From NCBI RefSeq assembly GCF_023008245.1, contig NZ_CP090145.1:62001-126000 (forward strand): 64,000 nucleotides of DNA. The letters are read 5' to 3'. The notes below the pieces were generated by a model. That model was not told the DNA's origin and ran no database searches. It saw only the letters and a list, made by a program, of their open reading frames with translations. Both the position numbers and the translations under genes were made by a program. Positions 25,822 through 34,407 of this stretch are shown here, piece by piece. The stretch is from Flavobacterium sediminilitoris. GTDB lineage: Bacteria; Bacteroidota; Bacteroidia; Flavobacteriales; Flavobacteriaceae. Every line of letters starts with the position of its first letter. The first letter of the stretch is position 1.

Positions 25822-26684
25822 TTTGACATTTGCTTAATAAACTCTTTTGGTTTTATACCTTCATGTTTCTTAAATAGTTTTGTGAAATAATTTGGACTTG
25901 AAAACCCTAATTCATCTGCAATTTGATTAATTGTAAGTTTTCGTTCTACCATTAATCGCTTACTTTCAAGGATTACACGTTGTGTTATTAACTCTGTAAC
26001 TGTTTTATTTACTGTTGCTTTTACAATTCTATTAAGATGCTTTAGAGTAATTGCCATTTTATCAGCATAAAAAGAAGGTGATTTTTCAGTTTTAAAATAC
26101 TTTTCTAAAAGTTCATCAAACTGTTTTAATTTATAATTATAAATTGGTTTTTCCTGATTTGTTTCTGAAGAATATATTCTAGTTATTTCAATATGAATAA
26201 CATCTAAAAGGTTTAACAACTTATCTCTTTTATATTGTTTATTATTTTTACTTTCATCAATCATTAAATCAAAATAAGGTTGTAAATGTCCTATTTCAGA
26301 ATCAGATAAAAGAATTTCAGGATTATTTTTGAAAGATTGAAAAAAAGGATAATGTTCTATTCTTTTTTCTTTAAAATGAAGATTAAAAATTTCTTTCGAA
26401 TAGAAAACAATATATCCATCAATATCAGGAGAAAGCTTCCATGAATGAATTTGCCCTGGTTGCATTAAAAACAAGCTTCCTTTAGTAATATCAAACGTAT
26501 CAAAATCAATTGTATGCTTTCCTGTTCCATTAGTAAAAAGAACTAAAAGATAGAAATTGTGACGATGCAATTTTTCAATAAAGTGATGTTTTTTTAAATG
26601 CTCTGTAAAAGAGTTTACATATAAATTATTGTAAAAAATGTTTTGTTCAAAATTCTCTATTTCATAAACAGGATATTGTTTCAT
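25818..26684 (-). CDS. AraC family transcriptional regulator
   Basis: A 288-residue regulator. Residues 1-150 form a cupin-like AraC ligand-binding domain (LHRHNFYLLVLFTNGTG, LFLMQPGQIHSWKL). Residues about 185-285 hold the AraC/XylS double helix-turn-helix: TVTELITQRVILESKRLM, then INQIADELGFSSPNYFTKLF and HEGIKPKEF. The start at 26684 (MKQYPVYEI) is preferred over ATG 26708 because it matches the usual beginning of the family. The ligand is unknown. The nearest divergent gene is the DUF983 protein, a possible target only by position. Confidence 0.92.
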   Translation of the reverse strand: MKQYPVYEIENFEQNIFYNNLYVNSFTEHLKKHHFIEKLHRHNFYLLVLFTNGTGKHTIDFDTFDITKGSLFLMQPGQIHSWKLSPDIDGYIVFYSKEIFNLHFKEKRIEHYPFFQSFKNNPEILLSDSEIGHLQPYFDLMIDESKNNKQYKRDKLLNLLDVIHIEITRIYSSETNQEKPIYNYKLKQFDELLEKYFKTEKSPSFYADKMAITLKHLNRIVKATVNKTVTELITQRVILESKRLMVERKLTINQIADELGFSSPNYFTKLFKKHEGIKPKEFIKQMSN

Positions 26685-26750
26685 ATAACAAATGTCTTTT
26701 TTGTACACTTTTTAGCGAATATACAAAACTTAGTAAAATGAATATTGATT

Positions 26751-26758
26751 TACTTTTG
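26751..26758 (+). promoter_or_regulatory. -7 promoter element (TACTTTTG) for DUF983
   Basis: TAnnTTTG match 16 bases before the ATG at 26775. It excludes the longer frame starting at 26745. Confidence 0.5.
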
Positions 26759-26774
26759 CATAAATTTATATACT

Positions 26775-27137
26775 ATGAAAAATCTTATAATGAACCTTTT
26801 TAGCAATAAATGTCCAAATTGTAATAAAGGGAAAGTTTTTAAGAATGGTCTTATCAATTTTGGTTTTGGATTTCCTAAGATGAATGAAAATTGTCCGAAT
26901 TGTAATTTAAAATTTGAAAAAGAGCCCGGTTTCTTTTTTGGAGCAATGTTTGTAAACTATGCTGTAGGTTGTGCAGAAGCTTTAATTACTTATTTTATTG
27001 CAGCTCCTTTTTTTGATAAAACATTTGATTTGCGAATTTTTCCAATAATTGGGATTGTAATTCTTTGTTTATCTATTACAAACATAAAACTATCGCGATT
27101 AATTTGGATCTATATTTTTAAAAATTATTCTAAATAA
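26775..27137 (+). CDS. DUF983 family zinc-ribbon membrane protein
   Basis: A 120-residue protein. An N-terminal zinc ribbon has two CPNC knuckles (near residues 12-15 and 37-40). The conserved KEPGFFFGAMFVNYAVG follows and leads into the first of two transmembrane helices; the second is FPIIGIVILCLSITNIKL. This is the layout of DUF983. The role is unknown, though the family is often linked to respiratory or membrane biogenesis genes. Start chosen from the -7 box and the conserved N-terminus. It ends in a bidirectional hairpin shared with recQ. Confidence 0.85.
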   Translation: MKNLIMNLFSNKCPNCNKGKVFKNGLINFGFGFPKMNENCPNCNLKFEKEPGFFFGAMFVNYAVGCAEALITYFIAAPFFDKTFDLRIFPIIGIVILCLSITNIKLSRLIWIYIFKNYSK

Positions 27138-27138
27138 A

Positions 27139-27173
27139 AAAATTCCCCAATTATTATTTAATTGGGGAATTTT
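27139..27173. terminator. bidirectional terminator between DUF983 and recQ
   Basis: Perfect stem AAAATTCCCCAATTA/TAATTGGGGAATTTT (arms 27139-27153 and 27159-27173) with loop TTATT. It lies between convergent genes. Confidence 0.85.
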
Positions 27174-27195
27174 CTAATATGTAATCTTTCCTTAT

Positions 27196-29391
27196 TTAAT
27201 TAGCAACTTCAGATATAAATTTAATACGCATTAAACGTAGTTCTTCAATATCATATTCACCATCAAATTCTTTTAAGGCATCTTTTATATTATCTGATTC
27301 TGAATCCATATAATAATCATGAATTTCTTCTTGTTGATCTTCATCTAGGATATCATCAAGCCAATAGCTTATATTTAATTTAGTTCCTGAATAAACAATT
27401 TGTTCCATTTCTTTCAACAAACCATCCATATCTAAACCTTTTGCTTTTGCAATATCATCTAAAGCTAATTTTCTATCTACATTTTGAATAATATAAAGCT
27501 TTAATCCTGAATTTGCTCCGGTTGATTTTACTACTAAATCGTCAGGACGAATAATATCATTGTCCTCAACATATCTTGCGATTAATTCAACAAAATCTTT
27601 TCCGTATTTTTTCGCTTTTCCTTCACCAACACCGTGAATATTTCCTAATTCGTCAATAGATATGGGATATTTCAACGCCATATCTTCTAGTGATGGATCT
27701 TGAAAAACCACAAAAGGAGGAACACCTAATTTCTTAGCTACTTTTTTTCTAAGATCTTTTAGCATAGCCATCAAAGCTTCATCAGTTGTTGCAGATGATT
27801 TTGCTGCTGCAACAATGTTTTCGTCTTCTGCTTCACTATATTCATGATCTTCAGACATCATAAAACTTTCTGGCTTTTCAATAAAACCATGTCCTTTGTC
27901 TGTCAGCTTAATTATTCCGTATGTTTCAATATCCTTTTTAATGTATCCTGAAACTAAAACTTGTCTAATTAACGCCATCCAAAAACGATCATCAAAAGCT
28001 TTCCCTTTGCCAAATAATGGTTGGAGATCTATTTTATGCGCTTTTATTATGGCATTAACTTTACCATTCAATGCTAAAATAATTTCCTTTGCTTTAAACT
28101 GTTCTTTTGTATCCCTTATTACTTTTAATAATAGTTCTACTTGTTCTTGTGCCTCTACTTTTTTCTTAGGATTACGAACGTTATCGTCCATATCAGCACC
28201 TTCTCCTGTTTCTGAATCAAATTCTTCACCGAAATAGTGTAATAAGTACTTTCTTCTTGACATAGAAGTTTCTGCATAAGCCACCACTTCTTGTAATAAG
28301 GCAAAACCTATTTCTTGTTCGGCAACGGGTTTTCCAGACATAAATTTTTCTAGCTTCTCAATATCTTTATAAGAGTAATAAGCTAAACAATGTCCTTCTC
28401 CTCCATCTCTTCCGGCTCTTCCTGTTTCTTGATAATAACTTTCTAACGACTTAGGGATATCGTGATGTATTACAAAACGCACATCAGGTTTATCTATTCC
28501 CATTCCAAAGGCTATTGTTGCCACTACTACATCTACATCTTCCATCAAAAACATGTCTTGATGTCTCGCTCTTGTTTTAGCATCTAAACCAGCGTGATAA
28601 GGAACAGCACTAATACCATTTACTTGTAATAATTGTGCAATTTCTTCAACTTTTTTTCGACTTAAACAATAAATAACACCCGATTTTCCTTTGTGTTGTT
28701 TAATAAAACGAATAATATCAGACTCAATATTCTTCGTTTTAGGTTTAATTTCGTAATACAAGTTGGCTCTATTAAAAGAGGCTTTAAATGTGTTTGCATT
28801 TGGCATATCTAAGTTTTTTAGAATATCCTCTTGCACTTTTGGTGTAGCAGTTGCAGTTAGGCCAATAATTGGAATGTCACCCAGTTGTTTAATAATATTC
28901 CTCAAGTTTCTATACTCAGGTCTAAAATCATGCCCCCATTCAGAGATACAATGTGCTTCGTCAATAGCAACAAAAGATAGTTTTACTCCTTTTAAAAATT
29001 GAGTATATTCTTCTTTTGTTAGCGATTCAGGAGCTACATATAATAACTTGGTTAATCCTGAAGTAATATCACTTTTAACTTTGTTTATCTCCGTTTTAGT
29101 TAGCGAAGAATTTAGCACATGAGCAATTCCAGATTCTGAACTTAGTCCTCTAATAGCATCAACTTGGTTTTTCATAAGTGCAATTAGTGGAGAAACTACT
29201 ATTGCTGTCCCTTCTAAAACTAGAGCAGGAAGCTGATAACATAATGATTTTCCACCGCCCGTAGGCATAATTACAAATGTATTATTTCCGTAAATGATAC
29301 TGTTAACGACTTGTTCTTGAAGTCCTTTGAATTGGTTAAACCCGAAATATTTCTTTAATTCTTTGTGTAAATCAATTTCGTTTGGTTTCAT
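27196..29391 (-). CDS. recQ: ATP-dependent DNA helicase RecQ
   Basis: A 731-residue superfamily 2 DNA helicase with 3'-5' polarity, acting in recombination repair and fork processing. Motif I is MPTGGGKSLCYQLPAL (GGGKS 45-49), motif II is IDEAHCISEWGHDFRPEY near 142, and the second RecA domain has YCLSRKKVEEIAQLL and YYQETGRAGRDG. The zinc-binding segment of canonical RecQ (four cysteines) is largely replaced by an acidic linker (FDSETGEGADMDDN), as in other Bacteroidetes RecQ. A winged-helix RQC and an HRDC domain (about 540-620) follow, plus an acidic C-terminal tail. Divergent from kdsD. Confidence 0.95.
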   Translation of the reverse strand: MKPNEIDLHKELKKYFGFNQFKGLQEQVVNSIIYGNNTFVIMPTGGGKSLCYQLPALVLEGTAIVVSPLIALMKNQVDAIRGLSSESGIAHVLNSSLTKTEINKVKSDITSGLTKLLYVAPESLTKEEYTQFLKGVKLSFVAIDEAHCISEWGHDFRPEYRNLRNIIKQLGDIPIIGLTATATPKVQEDILKNLDMPNANTFKASFNRANLYYEIKPKTKNIESDIIRFIKQHKGKSGVIYCLSRKKVEEIAQLLQVNGISAVPYHAGLDAKTRARHQDMFLMEDVDVVVATIAFGMGIDKPDVRFVIHHDIPKSLESYYQETGRAGRDGGEGHCLAYYSYKDIEKLEKFMSGKPVAEQEIGFALLQEVVAYAETSMSRRKYLLHYFGEEFDSETGEGADMDDNVRNPKKKVEAQEQVELLLKVIRDTKEQFKAKEIILALNGKVNAIIKAHKIDLQPLFGKGKAFDDRFWMALIRQVLVSGYIKKDIETYGIIKLTDKGHGFIEKPESFMMSEDHEYSEAEDENIVAAAKSSATTDEALMAMLKDLRKKVAKKLGVPPFVVFQDPSLEDMALKYPISIDELGNIHGVGEGKAKKYGKDFVELIARYVEDNDIIRPDDLVVKSTGANSGLKLYIIQNVDRKLALDDIAKAKGLDMDGLLKEMEQIVYSGTKLNISYWLDDILDEDQQEEIHDYYMDSESDNIKDALKEFDGEYDIEELRLMRIKFISEVAN

Positions 29392-29413
29392 TCTTTATTA
29401 ATATGATTTTACC

Positions 29414-29421
29414 TAAATTTG
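29414..29421 (+). promoter_or_regulatory. -7 promoter element (TAAATTTG) for kdsD-tatC cluster
   Basis: TAnnTTTG match. Both upstream in-frame ATGs of the kdsD frame (29382 region and 29404) precede the expected transcription start, so translation must begin downstream at a non-ATG codon. Confidence 0.55.
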
Positions 29422-29477
29422 CAATTATAAAGATACAATTTTCTTTAGAAATACAAAACATTAATATATTTTCTACT

Positions 29478-30443
29478 TTGGACACAACATCGACTATTTT
29501 AAACTCGGCAAAGAATACTATTTTAGCAGAAAGCAAAAGCATATCTGAACTTGTAAACTATTTAACTGATGATTTTGCTGAAGCCACAAAAATTATTTTT
29601 AATTCAAAAGGAAGATTGGTTGTAACTGGCATTGGTAAGAGTGCTATTATAGCTCAAAAAATTGTTGCAACACTAAATTCAACAGGAACTCCTTCTGTGT
29701 TTCTTCATGCTGCGGAAGCTGTTCATGGCGATTTAGGTATGGTATTACCCGAAGATGTTATTATTTGCATTTCAAAAAGTGGCAATAGTCCAGAAATAAA
29801 AGTTTTAGTTCCACTTTTAAAACGCTTTGGAAATACTTTAATAGGAATGACCGCAGATACTAATTCATTTTTAGGAAAAGAATCGCATTATATATTACAT
29901 GCTTTTGTGGAAAACGAAGCTTGTCCTAATAATTTAGCTCCTACAAATAGTACAACAGCTCAATTAGTACTTGGTGATGCATTAGCTGTTGCCTTAATGG
30001 AATTACGCCATTTTAAAAGTGAAGATTTTGCAATTTATCATCCTGGTGGCGCTTTAGGCAAAAAACTTTTACTTAAAGTTAAGGATATGCTCGATACTAC
30101 TCATACTCCGCAAGTTGCACCAGAAGCAAGTATCAAGAAAGTAATTATGGAAATTTCTGAAAAACGTCTTGGAGTAACTGCTGTTTTAGAAAATAAAGCT
30201 ATAATTGGAATTATTACTGATGGTGATATTAGAAGAATGTTAAACAACAATGATACATTTACTCATTTGGTAGCTAAAGACATTATGACTAAAAATCCTA
30301 AACATATCAATTCAAATATTTTAGTCTCTGAGGCTTTAAATATTTTAGAAAACAATGCTATTACACAATTAGTTGTCTCAGATGATGGTATTTATAAAGG
30401 TATATTACATTTACATGATATTTTAAAAGAAGGAATTGTATAA
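29478..30443 (+). CDS. kdsD: arabinose-5-phosphate isomerase (KpsF/GutQ family)
   Basis: A 321-residue cytosolic enzyme that converts ribulose 5-phosphate to arabinose 5-phosphate, the first step to KDO for lipopolysaccharide. The SIS domain (about 15-180) has VVTGIGKSAIIAQKI, AAEAVHGDLGMV and the late YHPGGALGKKLL. Two CBS repeats follow (about 190-320: RLGVTAVLENKAIIGIITDG and ITQLVVSDDGIYKGILHL). I place the start at TTG 29478 (then DTTSTILNSAKN): no ATG exists between the -7 box at 29414 and the conserved region, and 321 residues fits E. coli KdsD. The stop overlaps the tatC start (TAATG). Confidence 0.9.
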   Translation: MDTTSTILNSAKNTILAESKSISELVNYLTDDFAEATKIIFNSKGRLVVTGIGKSAIIAQKIVATLNSTGTPSVFLHAAEAVHGDLGMVLPEDVIICISKSGNSPEIKVLVPLLKRFGNTLIGMTADTNSFLGKESHYILHAFVENEACPNNLAPTNSTTAQLVLGDALAVALMELRHFKSEDFAIYHPGGALGKKLLLKVKDMLDTTHTPQVAPEASIKKVIMEISEKRLGVTAVLENKAIIGIITDGDIRRMLNNNDTFTHLVAKDIMTKNPKHINSNILVSEALNILENNAITQLVVSDDGIYKGILHLHDILKEGIV

Positions 30444-31270
30444 TGGGTAAGAAAAACATTAGTGAAATGTCATTTTTAGACCATCTTGAAGAACTAAGGT
30501 GGTTATTAATAAGAAGTACTCTTGCCATATTAGTTTGTGCTGTTGTTGCTTTTTTCTTTAGTAATTTCATATTTGATGAAATCATTTTTGGACCTAAAAG
30601 TCCCGATTTTATTACTTATCGTTTCTTTTGTGATTTATCACAAGATTTTGGATTAGATAAAAGTTTATGTATTACAGAAATTAATCTCCCGATTCAAAAT
30701 AGAGAAATGGGTGGCCAGTTTTCAATACATTTATGGACTTCTATAACCGTTGGTTTTATATTTTCGTTTCCTTTTATATTGTGGGAAATATGGAAATTTA
30801 TTAGCCCTGCTTTATATGAAACAGAAAAAAAATACGCTTCAGCATTTATCATAGTTTCTTCATTACTATTTTTTATAGGCGTATTGTTTGGATATTATGT
30901 TATTGCTCCATTATCTGTTCAGTTTTTTGCTAGTTACATTGTAAGTGCAGAAATTAATAATTCCATTGATATTACATCATACATTAGCTTGATGAAAACG
31001 TCAGCCGTTGCTAGTGGTTTATTATTTGAATTACCTATTATTATTTATTTCTTAACAAAATTAGGATTAGTTACACCTTCTTCTTTAAGAAAATACAGAA
31101 AATACACTCTTGTTATTGTTCTTGTTTTATCTGCAATTATTACACCTCCAGATGTAATTAGTCAAATTATTGTTGCAATACCAATAATGATTTTATATGA
31201 AATAAGTATTTTAATAAGTGCTGCTGTTATGAAAAAAGAAATTACAACAACCGATTTAAAAAAATATTAA
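30443..31270 (+). CDS. tatC: twin-arginine translocase subunit TatC
   Basis: A 275-residue six-helix inner-membrane receptor of the Tat pathway, which exports folded proteins with twin-arginine signals. MSFLDHLEELRWLLIRS at the N-terminus is the conserved TatC motif, with the essential glutamates of the first cytoplasmic region. FPFILWEIWKFISPALYETEKK, the middle periplasmic loop and VLVLSAIITPPDVISQII are also standard. Length is slightly above E. coli TatC because of an insert after the first helix (FITYRFFCDLSQDFG), typical of Bacteroidetes. Translationally coupled to kdsD. No tatA is seen nearby. Confidence 0.96.
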   Translation: MGKKNISEMSFLDHLEELRWLLIRSTLAILVCAVVAFFFSNFIFDEIIFGPKSPDFITYRFFCDLSQDFGLDKSLCITEINLPIQNREMGGQFSIHLWTSITVGFIFSFPFILWEIWKFISPALYETEKKYASAFIIVSSLLFFIGVLFGYYVIAPLSVQFFASYIVSAEINNSIDITSYISLMKTSAVASGLLFELPIIIYFLTKLGLVTPSSLRKYRKYTLVIVLVLSAIITPPDVISQIIVAIPIMILYEISILISAAVMKKEITTTDLKKY

Positions 31271-31273
31271 AAC

Positions 31274-31624
31274 ATGTCTGATTTAGTAAAAGAATTCAAT
31301 GATTATCGTGCTAAAATGAATGAAAAATTATTAGCTGATAATAACAAAGTGATTAAAAGAATCTTTAATGTAGACACAAATGCTTACATGGAAGGCGCAT
31401 TAGACGTTAAAACGAAGGAACTTTTAGGTTTAGTTGCTTCTGCTGTTCTACGTTGTGATGATTGTGTTAAATACCATTTAGAAACATCATATAAGGAAGG
31501 CATTACAAAAGAAGAAATGATGGAAGCTATGGGAATTGCTACTCTTGTAGGTGGATCAATTGTAATTCCACATTTAAGAAGAGCCTATGAATTCTGGGAA
31601 GCTTTAGAAGAAACAAATAACTAA
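31274..31624 (+). CDS. carboxymuconolactone decarboxylase (AhpD-like) family protein
   Basis: A 116-residue all-helical protein of the CMD/AhpD superfamily. The redox motif CDDCVKYH (near residue 54, CxxC with His three residues after the second cysteine) and the following AMGIATLVGGSIVIPHLRRA are present. The CxxC suggests a disulfide-type activity rather than a true decarboxylase. It begins three bases after the tatC stop and precedes lptB, so it belongs to the kdsD-tatC transcript. The physiological substrate is unknown. Confidence 0.88.
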   Translation: MSDLVKEFNDYRAKMNEKLLADNNKVIKRIFNVDTNAYMEGALDVKTKELLGLVASAVLRCDDCVKYHLETSYKEGITKEEMMEAMGIATLVGGSIVIPHLRRAYEFWEALEETNN

Positions 31625-31776
31625 TCGCTAAAAAACATATAAGGGATTCATATCTTCTTTTGAATTAAATCCTTTTCAGCCTAAACTAAATAATTGTTAA
31701 TTCATTTATTTGTTTAATGGTTTATTTGTTTATTTGTCTAATAATATTAGAATTTATTTATTCTAACAATCTGAAC

Positions 31777-32574
31777 ATGAAATTAAGAGCAGAAAATTTA
31801 ATAAAAACTTACAAAAAAAGAAGTGTTGTAAAAGGGATTTCTGTTGAAGTAAATCAAGGTGAAATCGTAGGTTTACTAGGACCAAATGGAGCTGGAAAAA
31901 CAACTTCTTTCTACATGATTGTAGGTTTAGTGAAACCAAACAGCGGAAATATTTTTCTTGACGATATGAATATTACTAATTTCCCAATGTACAAACGTGC
32001 ACAACATGGAATTGGTTATTTGGCTCAAGAAGCATCTGTTTTTAGAAAATTAAGTATTGAAGATAATATTTTAAGTGTTCTTCAATTAACCTCTCTTTCA
32101 AAAGCAGAACAAGAAGCAAAAATGGAAGCCTTAATTGATGAGTTTGCATTACAACACATTCGTACAAATAGAGGTGATTTACTTTCAGGAGGTGAAAGAA
32201 GACGTACTGAAATAGCAAGAGCGTTAGCTACTGATCCAAAATTCATTTTACTTGATGAGCCTTTTGCTGGTGTCGACCCAGTTGCTGTAGAAGATATTCA
32301 ACGAATTGTAGCACAATTAAAGAATAAAAATATTGGTATTTTAATTACCGATCACAATGTACAAGAAACATTGGCCATTACTGATAAAACCTATTTAATG
32401 TTTGAAGGAGGAATTCTTAAAGCGGGAAAACCAGAAGAATTAGCAGAAGATGAAGTAGTAAGAAGAGTTTATCTAGGTCAGAATTTCGAATTAAGAAAAA
32501 AGAAAATCGATTTTGAAGCTCCAAAAACTACAATTATACATGGAAAAGGAGAAGTTTTGAAAAATGAAGAATAA
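31777..32574 (+). CDS. lptB: LPS export ABC transporter ATP-binding protein LptB
   Basis: A 265-residue ABC ATPase that powers the LptBFGC machine extracting lipopolysaccharide from the inner membrane. Walker A GPNGAGKT is at 35-42, the signature LLSGGERRRTEIARAL near 141, and Walker B FILLDEPFAGVDP near 161, with the switch His in ITDHNVQETLA. The C-terminal AEDEVVRRVYLGQNFEL is the LptB-specific end, then a Bacteroidetes tail of about 20 residues. The start at 31777 is chosen because the 20 upstream codons are a hydrophobic AT-rich leader not conserved in LptB. Context with kdsD fits LPS synthesis and export. Confidence 0.95.
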   Translation: MKLRAENLIKTYKKRSVVKGISVEVNQGEIVGLLGPNGAGKTTSFYMIVGLVKPNSGNIFLDDMNITNFPMYKRAQHGIGYLAQEASVFRKLSIEDNILSVLQLTSLSKAEQEAKMEALIDEFALQHIRTNRGDLLSGGERRRTEIARALATDPKFILLDEPFAGVDPVAVEDIQRIVAQLKNKNIGILITDHNVQETLAITDKTYLMFEGGILKAGKPEELAEDEVVRRVYLGQNFELRKKKIDFEAPKTTIIHGKGEVLKNEE

Positions 32575-32586
32575 AAAATTATTATA

Positions 32587-32616
32587 AAAGAGATTACTGA
32601 GAGGTAATCTTTTTTG
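32587..32616 (+). terminator. Rho-independent terminator of lptB
   Basis: Stem AGATTAC/GTAATCT (32591-32597 and 32604-32610), extended by a wobble pair, followed by a run of T. Confidence 0.75.
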
Positions 32617-32800
32617 TTTATACACCTTTTAAAGCACTTACTCATATTTAAGCCGAGAGCAATAATTTTCAATAGAAAATTCCACCCGATTTCCGCATTA
32701 CACTATAACTTGTTACGATTAAAATTAAAATAGAACTTTAGTCTTTTTAAACATTAAACAAACAATGTTTAGACTTATATATCCTCATTCTAAAATTTAC

Positions 32801-32808
32801 TACCTTTG
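32801..32808 (+). promoter_or_regulatory. orphan -7 promoter element (TACCTTTG)
   Basis: Exact TAnnTTTG match followed by CG, with no plus-strand reading frame after it for several hundred bases (only a 10-codon frame at 32914). It probably drives the candidate ncRNA. Confidence 0.5.
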
Positions 32809-32813
32809 CGTTT

Positions 32814-32985
32814 AATAAAAACATAACCTTAATACACACCAAAGTCAGGAAAATTTGAAGAGCGAGGAAAATTGTTATTGAACAACCTATTTATATTAGT
32901 ATTCTCTGAATAATAATGCATTTTGTAGTAAAAAAACAACCTCGCTAAAAAGTCATTTAATAAGATTATTTTTAAAAAAATGAAG
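32814..32985 (+). ncRNA. candidate structured small RNA, possibly 6S-like
   Basis: The gap 32617-33024 has no gene. After the orphan -7 box lies a long-range stem: AGCGAGG (32861-32867) pairs with CCTCGCT (32940-32946), and next inside it TTGTT (32872-32876) with AACAA (32935-32939). About 58 bases lie inside, including a TATTC-TCT-GAATA hairpin. TTGTT can alternatively pair with the adjacent AACAA (32881-32885), giving a switchable fold. An AT-rich hairpin with a T-run (about 32959-32976) could end the transcript. A closing stem around a large internal bubble recalls 6S RNA, and a flavobacterial 6S class is known, but I cannot verify membership. Ends are approximate. Confidence 0.35.
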
Positions 32986-33024
32986 GCTGTGTAACAGCTA
33001 CCAATCTTAGTATTTTTTTACTTT

Positions 33025-33933
33025 TCATTCTTTTAGAAATTTAATTATATTTCCATTATCTAATTTCAAGAAATACACTCCACCTGAAAAATTACTTATG
33101 TCAATTGCTTCATTTGTTCCAATAACCCCTTCTTTAATTTTTTCACCTAATAAATTATCAATACTAAAATTTTCATTCTTGTTTAACCCTGAAATTTTAA
33201 TAAAATCACTACTAGGATTAGGGTATAATTTTATTTTATTTTGATTTATTGTAAATTCATCATTATTTAATAAATCACTGCCTCCTAACAGTCTTACATT
33301 GTCAATTAACCACGTATCTGAACCAGAACTGCTCCTAGCTGTTATTTTAATTTTTAATTGATTTATAGTCCCTGGAAATAATATTCCAACAGTACTGTAT
33401 CCATTTTCTGTTGCCAACCCAGAATTTGTTGGCTGAAAAAGTACTTCATCAGTTGGTTGATAATCAACAATCGCAATTCCTGTTGCATCATAAGCCCAAA
33501 AACTATTATTATTTAAAGCACCCCTAATTCTTAATCTATTATAAAAAGTACTTCCATTATCGAGACTATATTCAACCAAAACATAATCTAGATTATCAGG
33601 TCCACCAGAAGAGCCATTTAAATTCATAGCAGCCAATTTAAATTCAAATAATATTTCATCATATACCGTAGGAATTGCTATGTTACTAAATTCTACTGTT
33701 AAACCAGCAGAAATTTGTGTTGTTTCCCAAGCTCTTGAATTATTAATCCCAATTGGACTATTTTCTGGTGCAGCCGAAGAGGCTGAAATACCACTATTAT
33801 AATTTGGAGTACCTGTAAAAGTCCAAGTAGGTGTTGTTGGAGTAATTTCAAAATCTTGAATCGCTATTAATGTTTGAGAATGAATAGGAAGTATAAAAGA
33901 CAAAAGAGCAATTAAAAAATAAAATTGTTTCAT
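33025..33933 (-). CDS. secreted protein with T9SS type A sorting domain
   Basis: A 302-residue exported protein with signal peptide MKQFYFLIALLSFILPIHS. Residues about 25-215 are a beta-rich region (WTFTGTPNYNSG, RAWETTQISAGLTVEFSN, DNLDYVLVEYSLDNGSTFYN) that ends in SDTWLIDNVRLLGG. It resembles the jelly-roll modules that flavobacteria attach to secreted proteins, probably glycan or protein binding. The C-terminal 70 residues are a T9SS type A sorting domain: KLYPNPSSDFIKIS, then GVYFLKLDNGNIIKFLKE. It is therefore transported by the type IX system and anchored or released at the surface. No catalytic motif is visible. It lies just beside the first copy of the 215-bp direct repeat. Confidence 0.85.
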   Translation of the reverse strand: MKQFYFLIALLSFILPIHSQTLIAIQDFEITPTTPTWTFTGTPNYNSGISASSAAPENSPIGINNSRAWETTQISAGLTVEFSNIAIPTVYDEILFEFKLAAMNLNGSSGGPDNLDYVLVEYSLDNGSTFYNRLRIRGALNNNSFWAYDATGIAIVDYQPTDEVLFQPTNSGLATENGYSTVGILFPGTINQLKIKITARSSSGSDTWLIDNVRLLGGSDLLNNDEFTINQNKIKLYPNPSSDFIKISGLNKNENFSIDNLLGEKIKEGVIGTNEAIDISNFSGGVYFLKLDNGNIIKFLKE

Positions 33934-33971
33934 TTATAAAAAATTAAAAGTTATTTAGGCTTTAATGTTTT

Positions 33972-34186
33972 CTAACTTATTTATATGTCTCATAAAATCA
34001 TACAAAACCAGCCTTTTTTAGATAATTGTATAACAAATACCACATTTATTAATTTTCAAATATAACTATAATTTGTTAATAAATTATCAAATATACTTCC
34101 CCTTTAAAAAGGTTTTGTGTCTTAAAAAATAAAAAATCCCTAAAACGAAAAATCATCTTAGGAATTAGCATTTAACTTAATATAGT
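33972..34186. repeat. 215-bp direct repeat, copy 1
   Basis: Nearly identical (about nine positions in ten by eye) to 36612-36826, in the same orientation, offset by 2640 bases. It contains the block CATAAAATCATACAAAACCA and the imperfect hairpin AATCCCTAAAA...TTAGGAATT. No coding frame. The right end meets a transposase remnant. Confidence 0.85.
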
Positions 34187-34333
34187 AAAAAGAGCATTAT
34201 AACAAGATACATCATTACTCAAAATGCTAAATATGAAAAACGAATGGTCAGAGTAAGAAGCAAAACAGTAGAACCTATATTAGGTACGTTGATTAATTTT
34301 CTGAATATGAAAAAAACACAGTCTAAATTATAG
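34184..34333 (+). pseudogene. remnant of an IS1182-type transposase (C-terminal fragment)
   Basis: A short plus-strand frame ending at a TAG (34331-34333) reads YITQ-like sequence, then NAKYEKRMVRVRSKTVEP and ILGTLINFLNMKK. This matches the C-terminal part of Bacteroidetes IS1182-type DDE transposases, where R-S-x-T-V-E-P-x-x-G-T-L surrounds the catalytic glutamate. The rest of the gene and any terminal inverted repeats are absent, and the frame is closed by a stop right at the edge of repeat copy 1. It is a dead fragment marking past insertion-sequence activity. Family name is from memory of the motif and moderately sure. Confidence 0.6.
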
Positions 34334-34407
34334 TTTTTTTTGCTCCTTTATGCATTGAAGTACAAAATCCTGTAATTATATCATTGTTTTTTTAAATCCA
34401 AATATTA

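Noticed and set aside
27896..29002. Two plus-strand frames opposite recQ
   Set aside because: Both are antisense to conserved helicase motifs.
31625..31776. AT-rich leader between the AhpD-like gene and lptB as a gene or riboswitch
   Set aside because: Only a weak imperfect hairpin (AAGGGATT with AATCCTTTT) is visible; no conserved aptamer or coding text.
32984..33000. Short stem GCTGT/ACAGC as terminator of the T9SS gene at 33025
   Set aside because: Only five pairs and set close to the candidate RNA's end; too weak to list as a terminator.
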